Assembly (NCBI GenBank): GCA_025526935.1
Contig: JAHLKD010000149.1
Coordinates: forward strand, 1-64,000
Source of the DNA: Cladochytrium replicatum
Taxonomy: Eukaryota; Chytridiomycota; Chytridiomycetes; Cladochytriales; Cladochytriaceae
Direction: 5' to 3'
Length of the DNA: 64,000 bases
Shown here: positions 45,368-55,925 of the stretch, piece by piece
Position numbering within the stretch: position 1 is the stretch's first letter
How the letters are laid out: every line of letters begins with the position of its first letter
The notes under the pieces: generated by a model
Database searches by the model: none
What the model saw: only the letters and a program-made list of their open reading frames with translations
What the model was told of the DNA's origin: nothing
Translations under genes and position numbers: made by a program

Positions 45368-47666
45368 ATGTCCGCTCCACCAGACTCTTGGGACGACGAT
45401 CTCGCCCAGCAGACCCAGAAAAAAATGTCCGTCCAACCAACAACCTCATCCTCTTCCTCCTTCAAATTCAACATGAAGGCGACGGAGTTTGTTCCGAGCT
45501 GGCTGCCTCCGGATCCTGCACCGGCCCCTACTCAGACATACTCCGCCCCCTCTCCCGTTCCCGCCCCTGCTCCCGCTCCCGCTCCGTCTCCACCACGACC
45601 TGTTGTCAAATGTGAGCATCATGCACGTACAATTTCAACCGATTCACTTAGCATTCAACTGCAACCATGCCTTATGGAATTCCGTCCATGCAGCTGACCC
45701 TCCTCCTCCTGCTCCTGCCGCTGCTCCTGCTGTACCCGCCCCTAAGGCCACCGCTGCAGCTGGCGCAGTTGCGAAGAAGGCCGCTCTCACTGCTGCCAAA
45801 GATCCCGACTTTAGTGATATTAAGGACGATGGGAAGGAGACTCTCAACATTATTTTCATTGGACACGTCGACGCGGGGAAATCCACCATGAGCGGTCACA
45901 TAATGTGAGTTTGAGTTGACGGAGAGGGTTGGCGATGAAGGGGAGATACGGGAAAAAATTTGGAACTTGCAGCACCGAATCGACGAACTTCTTTGTGTGC
46001 AAGTATTCTGACACCTTGGTGAAGGTACCTCACTGGAATGGTGGACAAGCGTACAATGGAAAAGTACCAGAATGAGGCCCGCGAGGAAGGCAAGGAGTCC
46101 TGGTACCTCTCCTGGGTAATGGATCTTAACGATGAAGAGCGATCCAAGGTAACAATGTCATTCTTGAAAAATTTGAATCGGCTCAAATTTGTAAATTGTC
46201 AGGGAAAGACTGTGGAATATGGTCGTGGATTCTTTGAGACCGAGAAGCGGCGATTCACAGTCCTCGATGCACCCGGCCACAAGCTTTACGTTCCCTCTAT
46301 GTTGGGCGGTGCGGCCCAAGCCGATGTCGGGGTCTTGGTGCTCTCTGCCCGTCGTGGTGAATTCGAAACTGGATTCGAGCGTGGTGGACAGACTCGTGAG
46401 CACGCGATGTTGGCGCGCACGGCGGGAGTCAAGCACCTTATTTGCGTGGTCAACAAAATGGACGAGCCGACTGTGATGTGGAGCAAGGAACGGTACGATG
46501 AGATCGTGGCGAAGATCAACCCGTTCTTGAAAAACGTTGGATTTAAGGACAAGAAGGGTGCGTTGATTTAGGATATTGAGCATCCATCGCTTATTGTATG
46601 ACGACCATTTGCAGATCTTGACTATTTGCCCGTGTCTGGATTCAGCGGGGCAAACTTGAAGGAGCGCCTCACGAAAGAGGTGTGTCCGTGGTACGAGTAA
46701 GTATTCTCAGGTGGGCTGATCGAATGGGTGCACGAACTGAGAGTGTGTCCCTAACAGCGGCCCGTCGCTTTTGGAATTGTTGGACAACATCGACCTCAGC
46801 GGACGCAAGGTTGAGGGTCCGCTCATGATGCCCATATCTGATAAGTTCAAGGTGGGTTGATAATCAAAAACAATCCCGTCGTTTTTTGATGTTCATTGCA
46901 CATTTTGTGTAGGACATGGGAACAGTTGTGACTGGCAAAATTGAGAGCGGACGTGTGAAGAAGGGCCAACATGTTCTGATCATGCCCAACAGGGTGAGTA
47001 GAAACAAATGGAAATTTATAACTGTCGAAGCATCTCTGAGTCGATCCTTTGCAGAAACAAGTTGAGGTGCTGGCGATCTACATCGAAGATCAGGAAATTC
47101 CACACGCTAAGACCGGCGACAACGTCCGCATCCGTCTCAAGAACGTTGAAGAAGAGGTTAATGTGTTGTTTTCATGTTTCGAATCAGAACACTAAATCCG
47201 ATTATTTCTTCCAAAACAGGATGTGATGGCTGGCTTTGTCCTCTGCGGCCTCTCCAACCCCGTGCACACCGTCACCTCATTCGACGCCGAAATCGTCATC
47301 GTCGAGCACAAATCCATCATCTGCGCGGGTTGGAACTGCGTGCTCCACGCACACACCCTTGCTGAGGAAGTTTCGATCGGTTCGCTTCTGCACATGGTCG
47401 ACAAAAAGACCAACAAGCGCAGCCGGCACCCGCCCAAGTTCCTGAAGCAGGGGGACAAGGCTGTGGTCCAGCTTGACACGTCGCAGGCGGTGTGCTTGGA
47501 ACCCTTCAAGGAGTTTGAGCAGCTGGGACGGTTCACGCTCAGAGACGAAGGTATGTCGATTTTGGCTTTTCTGGAGAGCGAGATCTGATGCTTTGCATTT
47601 GATCGTTTAGGGAAAACGGTGGCGATTGGAAAGGTGCTGAAATTGAAGGAGACCACGACGCAGTAA
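45368..47666 (+). CDS. SUP35: Translation termination factor eRF3 (Sup35-type GTPase)
   Basis: Ten exons, 45368-45611, 45694-45904, 46025-46148, 46203-46557, 46615-46696, 46758-46851, 46913-46993, 47055-47156, 47220-47550 and 47611-47666, give 559 residues with phases agreeing. Residues 32-48 (FKFNMKATEFVPSWLPP) look like a PAM2 motif that binds poly(A)-binding protein. A Pro/Ala-rich linker follows. The GTPase domain starts near 130 with G1 GHVDAGKST, has YLTGMVDKRTMEKY, G3 DAPGH, G4 NKMD and the eRF3-specific stretch RGEFETGFERGGQTREHAML. Two beta-barrel domains end the protein (DMGTVVTGKIESG; TVAIGKVLKL). It partners eRF1 at stop codons. The N-domain is short and not Gln/Asn-rich, so there is no prion-like region as in budding yeast. 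Confidence 0.95.
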
Positions 47667-49200
47667 ATGAGCGTCAGAGCGAACACACTCATTGAGACTA
47701 CTAATGGAACAGTGCATGTTGATGAGGTCTGATTCTCCCTTGGGATTGTGGACTATGTAATGTGTTCAAATAAGACGAAGCATGTTGTTGGCCACACTCC
47801 ATTTGATATTTGATTTTCATTTCTTTCTTCCACTTTTTTTCCTATTTTTCCCAAATCTCGCACGTGACATTCGGTGCACGTGCTACAGTTCTGCTTGCTA
47901 TCAACCATGAATGAACACATCAACAACGATCGCTCGCCCCAGTGGCTCTGCAGCACACCTTCCCATCAACATGACACCGGATCACGGACTCGCTGAGGAT
48001 TGTGAGCTCAACCGTCTGCACGAAGATCTTTGAGTGCTGGAGCGGGGTTTCAGCGTTTCCGCATTCTTGAGCACCGCTCAAAAGGCGCACCAGCGCTCGA
48101 CGTATGGAAATTTTTCGATGCTTGTTCAAATGTCTGACACACTGATTTTTTCATTAGATATGTTCCCACTGTTCTGCGTGAGCCGTCTGATCTGGCCACG
48201 GTCGCTGTAGCGTCTTTGGATCTGGTGCTTTTGTCTCAAGAAGAAGCTGGGGGAGATCTACAACAGGATGAGCGCGTGATCTCTGTCGCAGACATGAACT
48301 TTAGCGAGCTCCAACCAATCGTAGAGTAATACACCAACCATGTTGACGAGGTTGTCGCTGTGAGCCGTGCTGTGACCAAACAAGTCGCCAAGGTCGTCGA
48401 TGTGAGCCACACTGTGACCACCAAGTCGCTCTGAGAACTACCACTGGATGTCAACAATTCGGCAAAGACAGCCAACAAAAGACTGAGAAGAGACCTCTAC
48501 CGTTCCCTCTCCTGAGCTGGAAACCATCACTGACTGAATGTTTTTATTTTCGGCGGCAGTGGGGTGCACAGCGATATCTGTGACGGCGACTTGTTCGGTG
48601 TCCTCCGCGATGAGTTTCTAGCTCTCTAGAGTTCCTGGTCAGGGGCACAGTTGTGGAGGGAGAAGCCACTTCCGCGTCTCTTGTTTGTTATCGTCAATGA
48701 CGACTTGTCTGTTTCCAGTGGTAGGGCGCAGAGAGACCACGTTTGCGACTTAGGTGGTCTCAGTGAGGCTCATGGCGATGACATTGTCGATCACATTCGG
48801 GCTCACAGTGATGACTTCGTGTACTATCGAGGACAAAAAACAAGGGACCCCGGAAGGGCCCTCTGCTCGCACAAGTCGTACCGTGGACCCACTCAGCTCC
48901 AAGACAAAACAATCGTGGGCAGAAAGCCGCAATGTGGCGAAAAGAAGCCAAAGAGCAAAAAATCCAAAAGGTGCAACTCCAACTCAACAAACAAGTCTAA
49001 CCCTGTGTCAAAGATCGCCACAAAGCCTGGCCCAAATAAAAACGCCAACGACAAAGATGCTGGAGCCAAGGACGTGAAAACCGCGTCCATGACTTCTGTG
49101 TCAGCAAAGGGCAAACTGCATCGAAGCCCAACAAAGTGACCCCATTTTATTCAGCATACTCAAGCTCCGGCCGCAGAGGGCGAAACCCGACCTGCATCTG
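47667..49200. other. Region between eRF3 and kinase remnant
   Basis: No gene model is supported. A 162-codon plus-strand frame (48651-49139) has a Lys/Ser/Asn-rich end (KKPKSKKSKRCNSNSTNKS) but no domain. At about 48350-48420 a GTGAGCC(A/G) motif repeats in tandem-like fashion (GAGCCGTGCTGTGACCA, GAGCCACACTGTGACCA). The region may contain eroded 5' exons of the kinase remnant downstream. Confidence 0.35.
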
Positions 49201-50193
49201 TTGACGAGGCTAATACAGCAGAGGCAGATCCCCCTCTGCACATTCCGAGCCGCTCGGTACGATGGAACACACTCAGCCAGTCTTGATCAAGCCAGAAGTA
49301 CAGCGAATGCATCGGAAACCACTCCTCATCAAACCGCCCACGTCCATCTACCTTGTCCTTCGCAGGTTCAGCAAGGCAATCCACGATGCCCAAACTTTCG
49401 TGCAAGTGACGGATACCTTCCCGAGAAACTCATCCATCATATATTCAAACAACTTGCCAACGCTGTTGTATATCTCCACCGTAATGGATGGATCCATGGC
49501 GACCTCAAGGAGGAAGTAATTTGTGGTCCTTTGTTTGTCCAAGAACAACGGTCTACCCTGCTTTTCTCGCTGTATCAGAATATTGTAGTAGACGAACACT
49601 ACAATGCTGAGCTGATTGACTTCGGTGTAGCTCGCAAAGTTCCGAAATCCGAGTCCGACTTGTTCGGCCCCAGGGATTACTTAGGATCGATCTCACGAGT
49701 TGCGCCTGAGATTCTGAGAGAGCAAGGGTGGCAAGCGGCTTCAAGATGTGTGGTAAGCAGATATTTTCACCAAATCTGCTCAAAGTGAACTTCCCTTTTG
49801 TGCATAGGGCGATTGGCGTCATCCTCTTTTCATTGTGGTTCCGCGTGCATCCCTTTACCACTCGAGAGCAAGTCCTCGCTGGTGAATTTAACGAGATTAG
49901 GCGAGATGAATGCAACAATAGTATGTAAATACAAGATTGATATGTTTAATGGCTTACCAAGACGTTTTCTTCTTTAGAAGCAGTCAGGTTGATTATGATC
50001 ATGCTCCATGACAGTGACCACTCACGCATCACCGCGGATGAGGTGAGCAACCTGGCGATGAGGTTGCTGACTTGCAACGCTGTTTGCTCAGGTTTTGACG
50101 GATCGTTGGGTTGTCGAGGACGTGGATGACAGCCTGAAACTTCCAGCTTGGATGGAAGGGAAGGAGTGCATGAATTATGAACTGGAGCCATGA
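49201..50193 (+). pseudogene. Serine/threonine protein-kinase C-lobe remnant
   Basis: Pieces 49201-49515, 49579-49752, 49808-49920, 49978-50042 and 50092-50193 encode most of a kinase C-lobe. They include YLPEKLIHHIFKQLANAVVY, catalytic loop HGDLKEENIVV (Arg of HRD replaced by Gly), LIDFGVARKVP (DFG present), APEILREQGWQ, GVILFSLWFRVHPFTTREQV and ITADEVLTDRWV, ending NYELEP. Four introns have good GT-AG ends and three join in phase. The second does not: piece two ends phase 0 but piece three needs phase 2. Two extra bases in the TGTGTG run at 49747-49752 would give CVWAIGV, so a 2-base loss is likely. No N-lobe (Gly-loop, VAIK Lys) is found upstream. It is either a pseudogene or a gene with missed 5' exons and a sequence error. 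Confidence 0.65.
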
Positions 50194-50842
50194 CGATTAT
50201 GATCCAAATGACCTCAAAAGGGCATTCGGGATTTTTTTGATCTTAGAGTAGAAATGCTGGAAACACCTAAGTGTGCACATTTTCACCCTTCCCTACACTC
50301 TGCTACATCTAATATGCGCCGAAGTAACAATATGATGAGAATTGTAAATAGTACTTCTGTTAATGACATGAGCACCCGCTATGTTTAGGTGACGCCAGAA
50401 TTCATAAGTTCGGTCCATTTAACGACCTGGTCTAGATAGGTTCACTTAGATTCGGGTCTAATCATCCTAATTTTATATCGAATTATCGCGGCTTAATACC
50501 TTACAAGGAATGATTAACTTACTGACCCATGATGCAATATCTTACTTGAAAAATAAATATACCAAATAAAAATTATAACTTTGATGAAGCTTGGTGCTGT
50601 TTTTTTACAGGGATAACAAACCTCTTGCGTGTTTACCAATTTGGATGCAAATCCTTGTTTAAAACAATGAGGAAGAGAATAGAATACAGACATTTCCCGC
50701 CAGATAGAAAAAAGTACGCATGAACATAGAGAACCTTTGCTCAACAAACCCAAATCAGAACATCGAAAATCACTGGGCACGCATTTTTCTAGACGCATGA
50801 ACCGTTATTTCATCTACAAAAAGCCCATATCACAGTTTCAAC
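50194..50842. other. AT-rich intergenic region
   Basis: Convergent spacer between the kinase remnant (plus) and the VHS-GAT gene (minus). It is AT-rich and T/A-run-rich, with no recognised gene, RNA or repeat. Confidence 0.5.
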
Positions 50843-52761
50843 TTACCCCTTCCGCTTCTCGTTAATCTGCTGTGCGTCAGAGAACGGATCATCATGTTCA
50901 CCATCATCGTTGACCCCGCGATCCTTTACAGGAGGATGTGGCGGCGACGCTTCCGTCGACGACGACGCATCGAGCCCGGCTTTGATAAACTGGTTATCCC
51001 TTATCGCGACGACTTTCTCGACTTCGACGGGGGTGAGCTCCCATTCGGGTTTGACTTTCGTCGCGGACGAAGTTGGGATGGTGAAGGTCTGTTGGGTTGG
51101 TGGGGATTGGGATTGGTTTGAGGGTGCTGATTCGTCAGAGGGGATGGTGAAGCGGACTGCAGTCGGCTTTTGAAGCAATGGTGTCAGGGAGACCAAACAA
51201 CAGATGAGGGTTTGAGATCGTTACCTTTTTCACTTTGGAGTCAAACTCAGCTTTCGACACGTTTTTGATGTACTCCAAGTCCCCACGCTCCAGGAGGTCA
51301 TCGTAGAGTTTGAAAGCGGCATCAATCTCCTCGCTCAGCTTTACAAGGATGCCTAATTGAAGAAGATATCAGCGAATATGCTCTGACAAAATCAAAGACA
51401 GCTTGCGTGTAAACGCACCCATGATAAGCTCGTCGTCTACAACATCCGGAAGTATTGCATTGATCCTCTCTTTCGCTTCGCCGCATCGACCCCTCAGTTC
51501 GCCAACAATCTCATTGGTTTGGACATTCTCCGTCTCCTCGACAAAGTTGAGCGTCTCGGAGAGCATCTGAGCTTGTGTCTGGACACTCTGAACGTCCGAC
51601 AAAATCTTTTCGCGCCAGACATCATATGTTGGCACACCCATTTCCCGCTAAAATGAAAATGGACGCATAATTCGCCAGGGATAAAATTCACTTTTCGAAA
51701 GTGTGCTTACAGCCGTTTCGGGATCCAGAGCTGGAGGTGGAGGCGGGAAGAGTGAAGGAGGAAGTCGTTGAGGGATAAATGGTGGCTCGTTTGATAGCTG
51801 TTAAGCAGGTGGGTAACGATTAAGTCTGGAAATTTCGTTGTTTGCCAATAAAGTTACTTCGTTGCCATGTCCTCCGATTGACTCGGCTACCAGAATCGGA
51901 AGTTTATTTGGGTGCCCAGATAGCCGAGGAATGTCGATGCCCGACGAGACCAACCGCGAAAGCAGGATGAAAAGATTCTTTTTCGCTGGGGGGTACTGAC
52001 ATTGTTGCTCCCATCTGTCAAGAAGCTCAACGAGTCGAGCCTGGTTATCTGGGTGCATGTCCTGGATAAATCATCATCAGATAACTCCATGGAATGAAAT
52101 GTGCAGTGTAAGCATTACCAATTTGGTGATCATGCGCTCGATGGAGCGGATGTTATCCTCGACAGAGAGCTCAACGATGAATGCTTGGCAGTTCTGGATG
52201 AGGGCATCAGCGAGTTCAAGTGCCCTCCCAGCAACGACTGTAAAAATGCGGGTATTCAGGAATTCAGCGAATGTTGGACATGCGAGCTGTTGTCACCTGG
52301 ATCCGTGTTCTTCAGTGCCTTTTTCACGCCCTTGAAAGCCTGCTCGGCACTGAGTGGAGACCAGTATTTGTTAGCTCATGAACTCGAACAGAAATCCGAA
52401 AAAATCCAATGTCTATGCAGCTCTAAGCATCGTCCATACCACACTCTGTCTTTCACGCCATTTCACTGTGCTTCACATCACCCTTTTGGCTGTTATAATC
52501 TACCCACCCGTGAGGAGCCTCGTTGGTCAGTCTGCAAACAGTGAACAGGTCGTCCCAACTCGGTTCCACACCGGCCGGCGCGCTCACATAGTGATCTGAA
52601 TATTCCAGGCGGGAGTATACAAAAAGCGAAGAGGTGCAAATGGTCAGGCCAGTTCTACGAGATTCGTAGAGTCTGCAATTACCGATCTGTTCAAGAATGG
52701 GATGCTGGCCTCCTTGGGTGGAGTTGAACGTGAAGAACTTTTTCAATCCTTTTGTCGCCAT
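50843..52761 (-). CDS. VHS-GAT domain protein (Lsb5/TOM1-like)
   Basis: Nine exons on the minus strand: 52761-52683, 52595-52508, 52349-52297, 52237-52119, 52061-51858, 51797-51711, 51647-51419, 51352-51225 and 51166-50843. All phases agree and give 436 residues. The VHS domain covers about residues 20-165 (WDDLFTVCRLTNEAPHGA; VVAGRALELADALIQNCQAF; NIRSIERMITKLD). A Pro-rich linker (QRLPPSLFPPPPPALDPETA) follows. A helical GAT-like domain spans about 215-330 (MLSETLNFVEETENVQTNEI; ELRGRCGEAKERINAILPD; LVKLSEEIDAAFKLYDDLLE). The acidic/Pro-rich C-terminus includes HDDPFSD. VHS-GAT proteins bind ubiquitinated cargo and phosphoinositides in endosomal sorting; yeast Lsb5 links them to actin. The start at 52761 was chosen because upstream in-frame residues are not family-like. 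Confidence 0.85.
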
Positions 52762-53164
52762 AGTATTCTCCCTGCGCAGTAGTCGTTCGGCAATTGAATT
52801 GTCGGACGACTGTGGAGATCCAAAATTTTGAGAAGCCGCAAAACTATTAATACGATGGTTGTTATTAATATGCCGCACTTCGATGGGACCAATCCGGGGG
52901 AGGGGTGGATGCTGTCACCTTTCCAGAAATATTTTTTTGACCGGGGGTGGAGCTGGCAGTGGTCGAGTGCCCAGGTGACACAATCTTCAAGCTTATCCCA
53001 TTTTCTTAACCGCAGTTTCGGCAGGTTTCGGTTTGCATTTTAGAAATGAGGTGCTCTCATGTATGTAATGGTGTGAATTTGACGTTATAAAATACAGCCG
53101 CAACATGGGGAAGAAAACGAGAGAGAATGGCAGAATAGAAATCAGAAGAAGAAAACATGTTCTA

Positions 53165-53458
53165 TTATGCCGAGCGAGACGGCGATTCAGCGACGACGGC
53201 TTGCTGTGCTTCGAACTCAGATAGTTTGAACTGCCAGTGGTTTGGGTCGTATCCCTGATCTCTCCTGATACGAAGGTCCTGGTCGAAACCGAGCTTCTTT
53301 GTTGCAACGTAAGTGCCGAACCCAAGTCTGCAAGTCAAGGTAAGAATACACGACGTAGTGCAAACAGTGTTATCAACTTACGCGACGCCGATCATGCTGT
53401 AGACCGGGACAGCCTCAGCGGGCATGTTCTTGAAGAAAACCTTGACGAGGTTGGTCAT
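53165..53458 (-). CDS. Small single-helix protein, B12D/NDUFA4-like
   Basis: Two exons, 53458-53382 and 53327-53165, joined in phase 2, give 79 residues. One hydrophobic helix (VYSMIGVALGFGTYVATKKL, about residues 19-38) is preceded by FFKNMPAEAVP. It is followed by a polar, Arg/Asp-rich stretch (GFDQDLRIRRDQGYDPNHW). This layout, a short N-terminus, one helix with small residues and then a D-x-D-R region, resembles the B12D/MLRQ (NDUFA4-type) family of small mitochondrial inner-membrane proteins linked to respiratory complexes. Similarity is by pattern only; other small mitochondrial proteins are possible. The gene is flanked by others on the same strand with no overlap. Confidence 0.6.
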
Positions 53459-53696
53459 GTTGTTTTGGTTGAGAAGGTTGGCTAGTTTGCTTTTAGGAGT
53501 TGGTGTTGCGGCTGCCAGTGAGGGACTGAAGGGGACATCCCAGATTTAAATAGCCAGGTCTCGATAGGACAGAGCCCGTGTGCAGAGATTACTCATTGTT
53601 GATCGAGGTGTGTCGCCCATTACTCATGGTGAAGTATGCATCATCGTGACACAGCGTTTAACACGATTCCCATATATGGTAATTTTACCCTTTTAC

Positions 53697-54645
53697 TCAC
53701 TTGATATTTGCCCACCATTTGTGCAAAATCGCTTCTTTCCGCAGCTCGGGGTCGTTGTCCATTGCAAAAAGCGCGCCTTTGACCATCACCCTCCTCATTT
53801 CCTTCTGCGTCATCAGCCTTCCAATCCTCATCCCTTTCGAAGACACGATCGGCGTCGTCATTGGGTTGGCCCCGCCTCCTCCCGCTCCACCAGACATCCC
53901 ACCACCACGAGCGGCGTCTTCTATTCCTTTTCTCTTCCCCCCGGGAACCACCCTCAAATCTCCTCCGCCGCCGCTCGCGCCACCTGCAATCATCCAGCTC
54001 TTGTACTTGATCCCCGATAGCGCGGCCGCGGTCTGGTTTGTCAGTTTTGTCTTGATATTCTCAGGTAAATCCTTGTTCTTTTTCTTACCACCTTTCTTCT
54101 TCCCGGTCCCTGCCGCATCTGCTCCAGTCTCCATGCTTGTCCCAACACCACCCATTCCTCCTTCCTCGCCACCGCCTTCCTCTACCGTTAACAGGCCACG
54201 TGCCTTCCTCAACGCCATTTCTGCCTCCCGTTCCTCCCTCTCCACTTTTGCAATCACACCTTTCACGGGTTAGTTGTGATACAAATGCTTTTAGTTGAGA
54301 ATTATTGAAAAAGGTGGGTTTGTACCTGAGGAGATTGGGATTGGGGGGCATCCCACCGAAAGCTTGTGGCATCCCACCATATTGCATTCTCCCAGCTTTT
54401 AAATGGTAACCATTGTATTAGCTTTCAGCATCCGAATGTCTAATTGAAGATAACACACCGCCAAACATGTTCATTGCGGCAGCGACAGCGGTAGCAGTGG
54501 CGCTGTGAGGTTGATGCTGAGGAACATTTTGTTGTTGCGATGGAGTGGCATGTGTGGTGGCAGCGGTCGCATTTCCGGCAACTGAGGCCAACAGGTCGAG
54601 CAGGTTTTGGGAATGGTTTTGATTCCGGTCGTTGTGAAGGGACAT
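53697..54645 (-). CDS. TAF4-like transcription initiation factor, exon structure unresolved
   Basis: Three blocks are visible: 54645-54459 (MSLHNDRNQNHSQNLLDLLA, then Thr/Ala/Gln-rich), 54395-54326 (MQYGGMPQAFGGMPPNPNLL) and 54259-53697. The last has VIAKVEREEREAEMALRKAR, a Gly/Lys-rich linker, NQTAAALSGIKYKSWM and a C-terminus MRRVMVKGALFAMDNDPELR. This end resembles the TAF4 C-terminal domain, which ends with a helix around R-V-T-L-R-D-L-I-F. TAF4 is a TFIID subunit. The second block ends phase 2, but the third needs phase 1. A phase-consistent alternative (donor at 54456, frame LGECNMVGC...) has less plausible composition. Either an exon boundary differs or a small indel is present. Confidence 0.5.
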
Positions 54646-55250
54646 TATTCAACTCGCTGGACAATGCTAACGAACCGTTCTTTCTCGCCTCCGTAAAACG
54701 TCGAGTTTTTGTATGTGTCAGGACACAATGAGTGGTGGAAGCAGAAAAACAGAATAACCCACGGCCATGCCACGATGTATGGCATACCGGTAGAATAATT
54801 CTGCTCTTTTGTTCAGCTGTCTCGTTTATTTTCGTCTTTTTCAAAATCTCCTTACCAACTCTGGGGTCGTTCTACTACAACAAGTACCAGGTTACCTGCA
54901 TGTCTCTTGATCCATTCAACCTGCAAAGTCCCTGCCTAGCGCATGCCAAAGCTCACTCCAAAGGGACCTCCCACCCATTGGTGCTCTGGTGTACGCCCCG
55001 CCAGTGATGCTCAATGACCCTGCTACAAATTCTGTCCGTCTCTATGGTTCAAGTTCTGTTCCTCCCTGTCTATGGTGCAATATCAAACTGGACGGTGGTC
55101 TTAGAGTAGCTCACATTCAGCCCAATTTACTTGATCGATACGGTTTTGCAAACCAAGCTCTCCTTTTCAAATTTCAGACTGAAATATTAATCTCCATCAA
55201 TCCATCAATCAATCACCTGCGTCCCCAACCAACCACCACCACCAGGGACC
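54646..55250. other. Intergenic region before the 74-bp array
   Basis: No gene is supported. The first part should contain the promoter of the TAF4-like gene. Frames at 54732-55007 and 54989-55258 show no domain. CAAT/CCA-rich sequence (ATCAATCCATCAATCAATCA) lies just before the array. Confidence 0.45.
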
Positions 55251-55698
55251 ACTTGTAGCTCCTGTACCGCTGCTGACTACTGCTACCGCTGTGCACTACT
55301 ATCCACCAGTGCACCTATTGCACCACTTGTAGCTCCTGTACCGCTGCTGACTACTGCTACCGCTGTGCACTACTATCCACCAGTGCACCTATTGCACCAC
55401 TTGTAGCTCCTGTACCGCTGCTGACTACTGCTACCGCTGTGCACTACCATCCACCAGTGCACCTATTGCACCACTTGTAGCTCCTGTACCGCTGCTGACT
55501 ACTGCTACCGCTGTGCACTACTATCCACCAGTGCACCTATTGCACCACTTGTAGCTCCTGTACCGCTGCTGACTACTGCTACCGCTGTGCACTACTATCC
55601 ACCAGTGCACCTATTGCACCACTTGTAGCTCCTGTACCGCTGCTGACTACTGCTACCGCTGTGCACTACTATCCACCAGTGCACCTATTGCACCACCT
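55251..55698. repeat. 74-bp tandem repeat, about six copies
   Basis: Units start with CCTGTACCGCTGCTGACTAC at 55261, 55335, 55409, 55483, 55557 and 55631, an exact 74-bp spacing. Each contains CTGTGCACTACTATCCACCA and ends CACCACTTGTAGCT. The copies are almost identical; one substitution (ACCATCC for ACTATCC) lies at about 55446. Because 74 is not a multiple of three, the array is not a protein repeat. It sits about 230 bp before the RasGEF start codon, so it may affect that promoter or leader. Confidence 0.97.
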
Positions 55699-55925
55699 GT
55701 TTGCGGTGCGGTGCTCGCTGAATAACTACTAGGTCCGTCTTCAACTCCACCACTCCATCCGAGGTCCTCGCTGCCCTGATTGGCCGGCTCTTGCTCTTGC
55801 CCCTCATCTCTCTCTCCCGCTCTGACCGTTGCTCTGCTTCCATCTCGACAGCCCATAGCTTCTACTGTGTCTGACAAACCGGTCCACATTTCTGCTGCTG
55901 TGAAAGGGGTCCGCGTCCTCTCACA

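Noticed and set aside
45368-45900. Prion-forming domain in the eRF3 N-terminus
   Set aside because: The region is short and Pro/Ala/Ser-rich, without the Gln/Asn-rich repeats required.
53701-54273. 190-codon plus-strand frame with Pro/Ser-rich composition
   Set aside because: It is the antisense shadow of the TAF4-like C-terminal exon, whose Gly/Lys-rich linker gives Pro/Phe/Ser on the other strand.
55251-55698. CRISPR-like reading of the 74-bp array
   Set aside because: Units are contiguous and the whole unit repeats; there are no unique spacers and the genome is eukaryotic.
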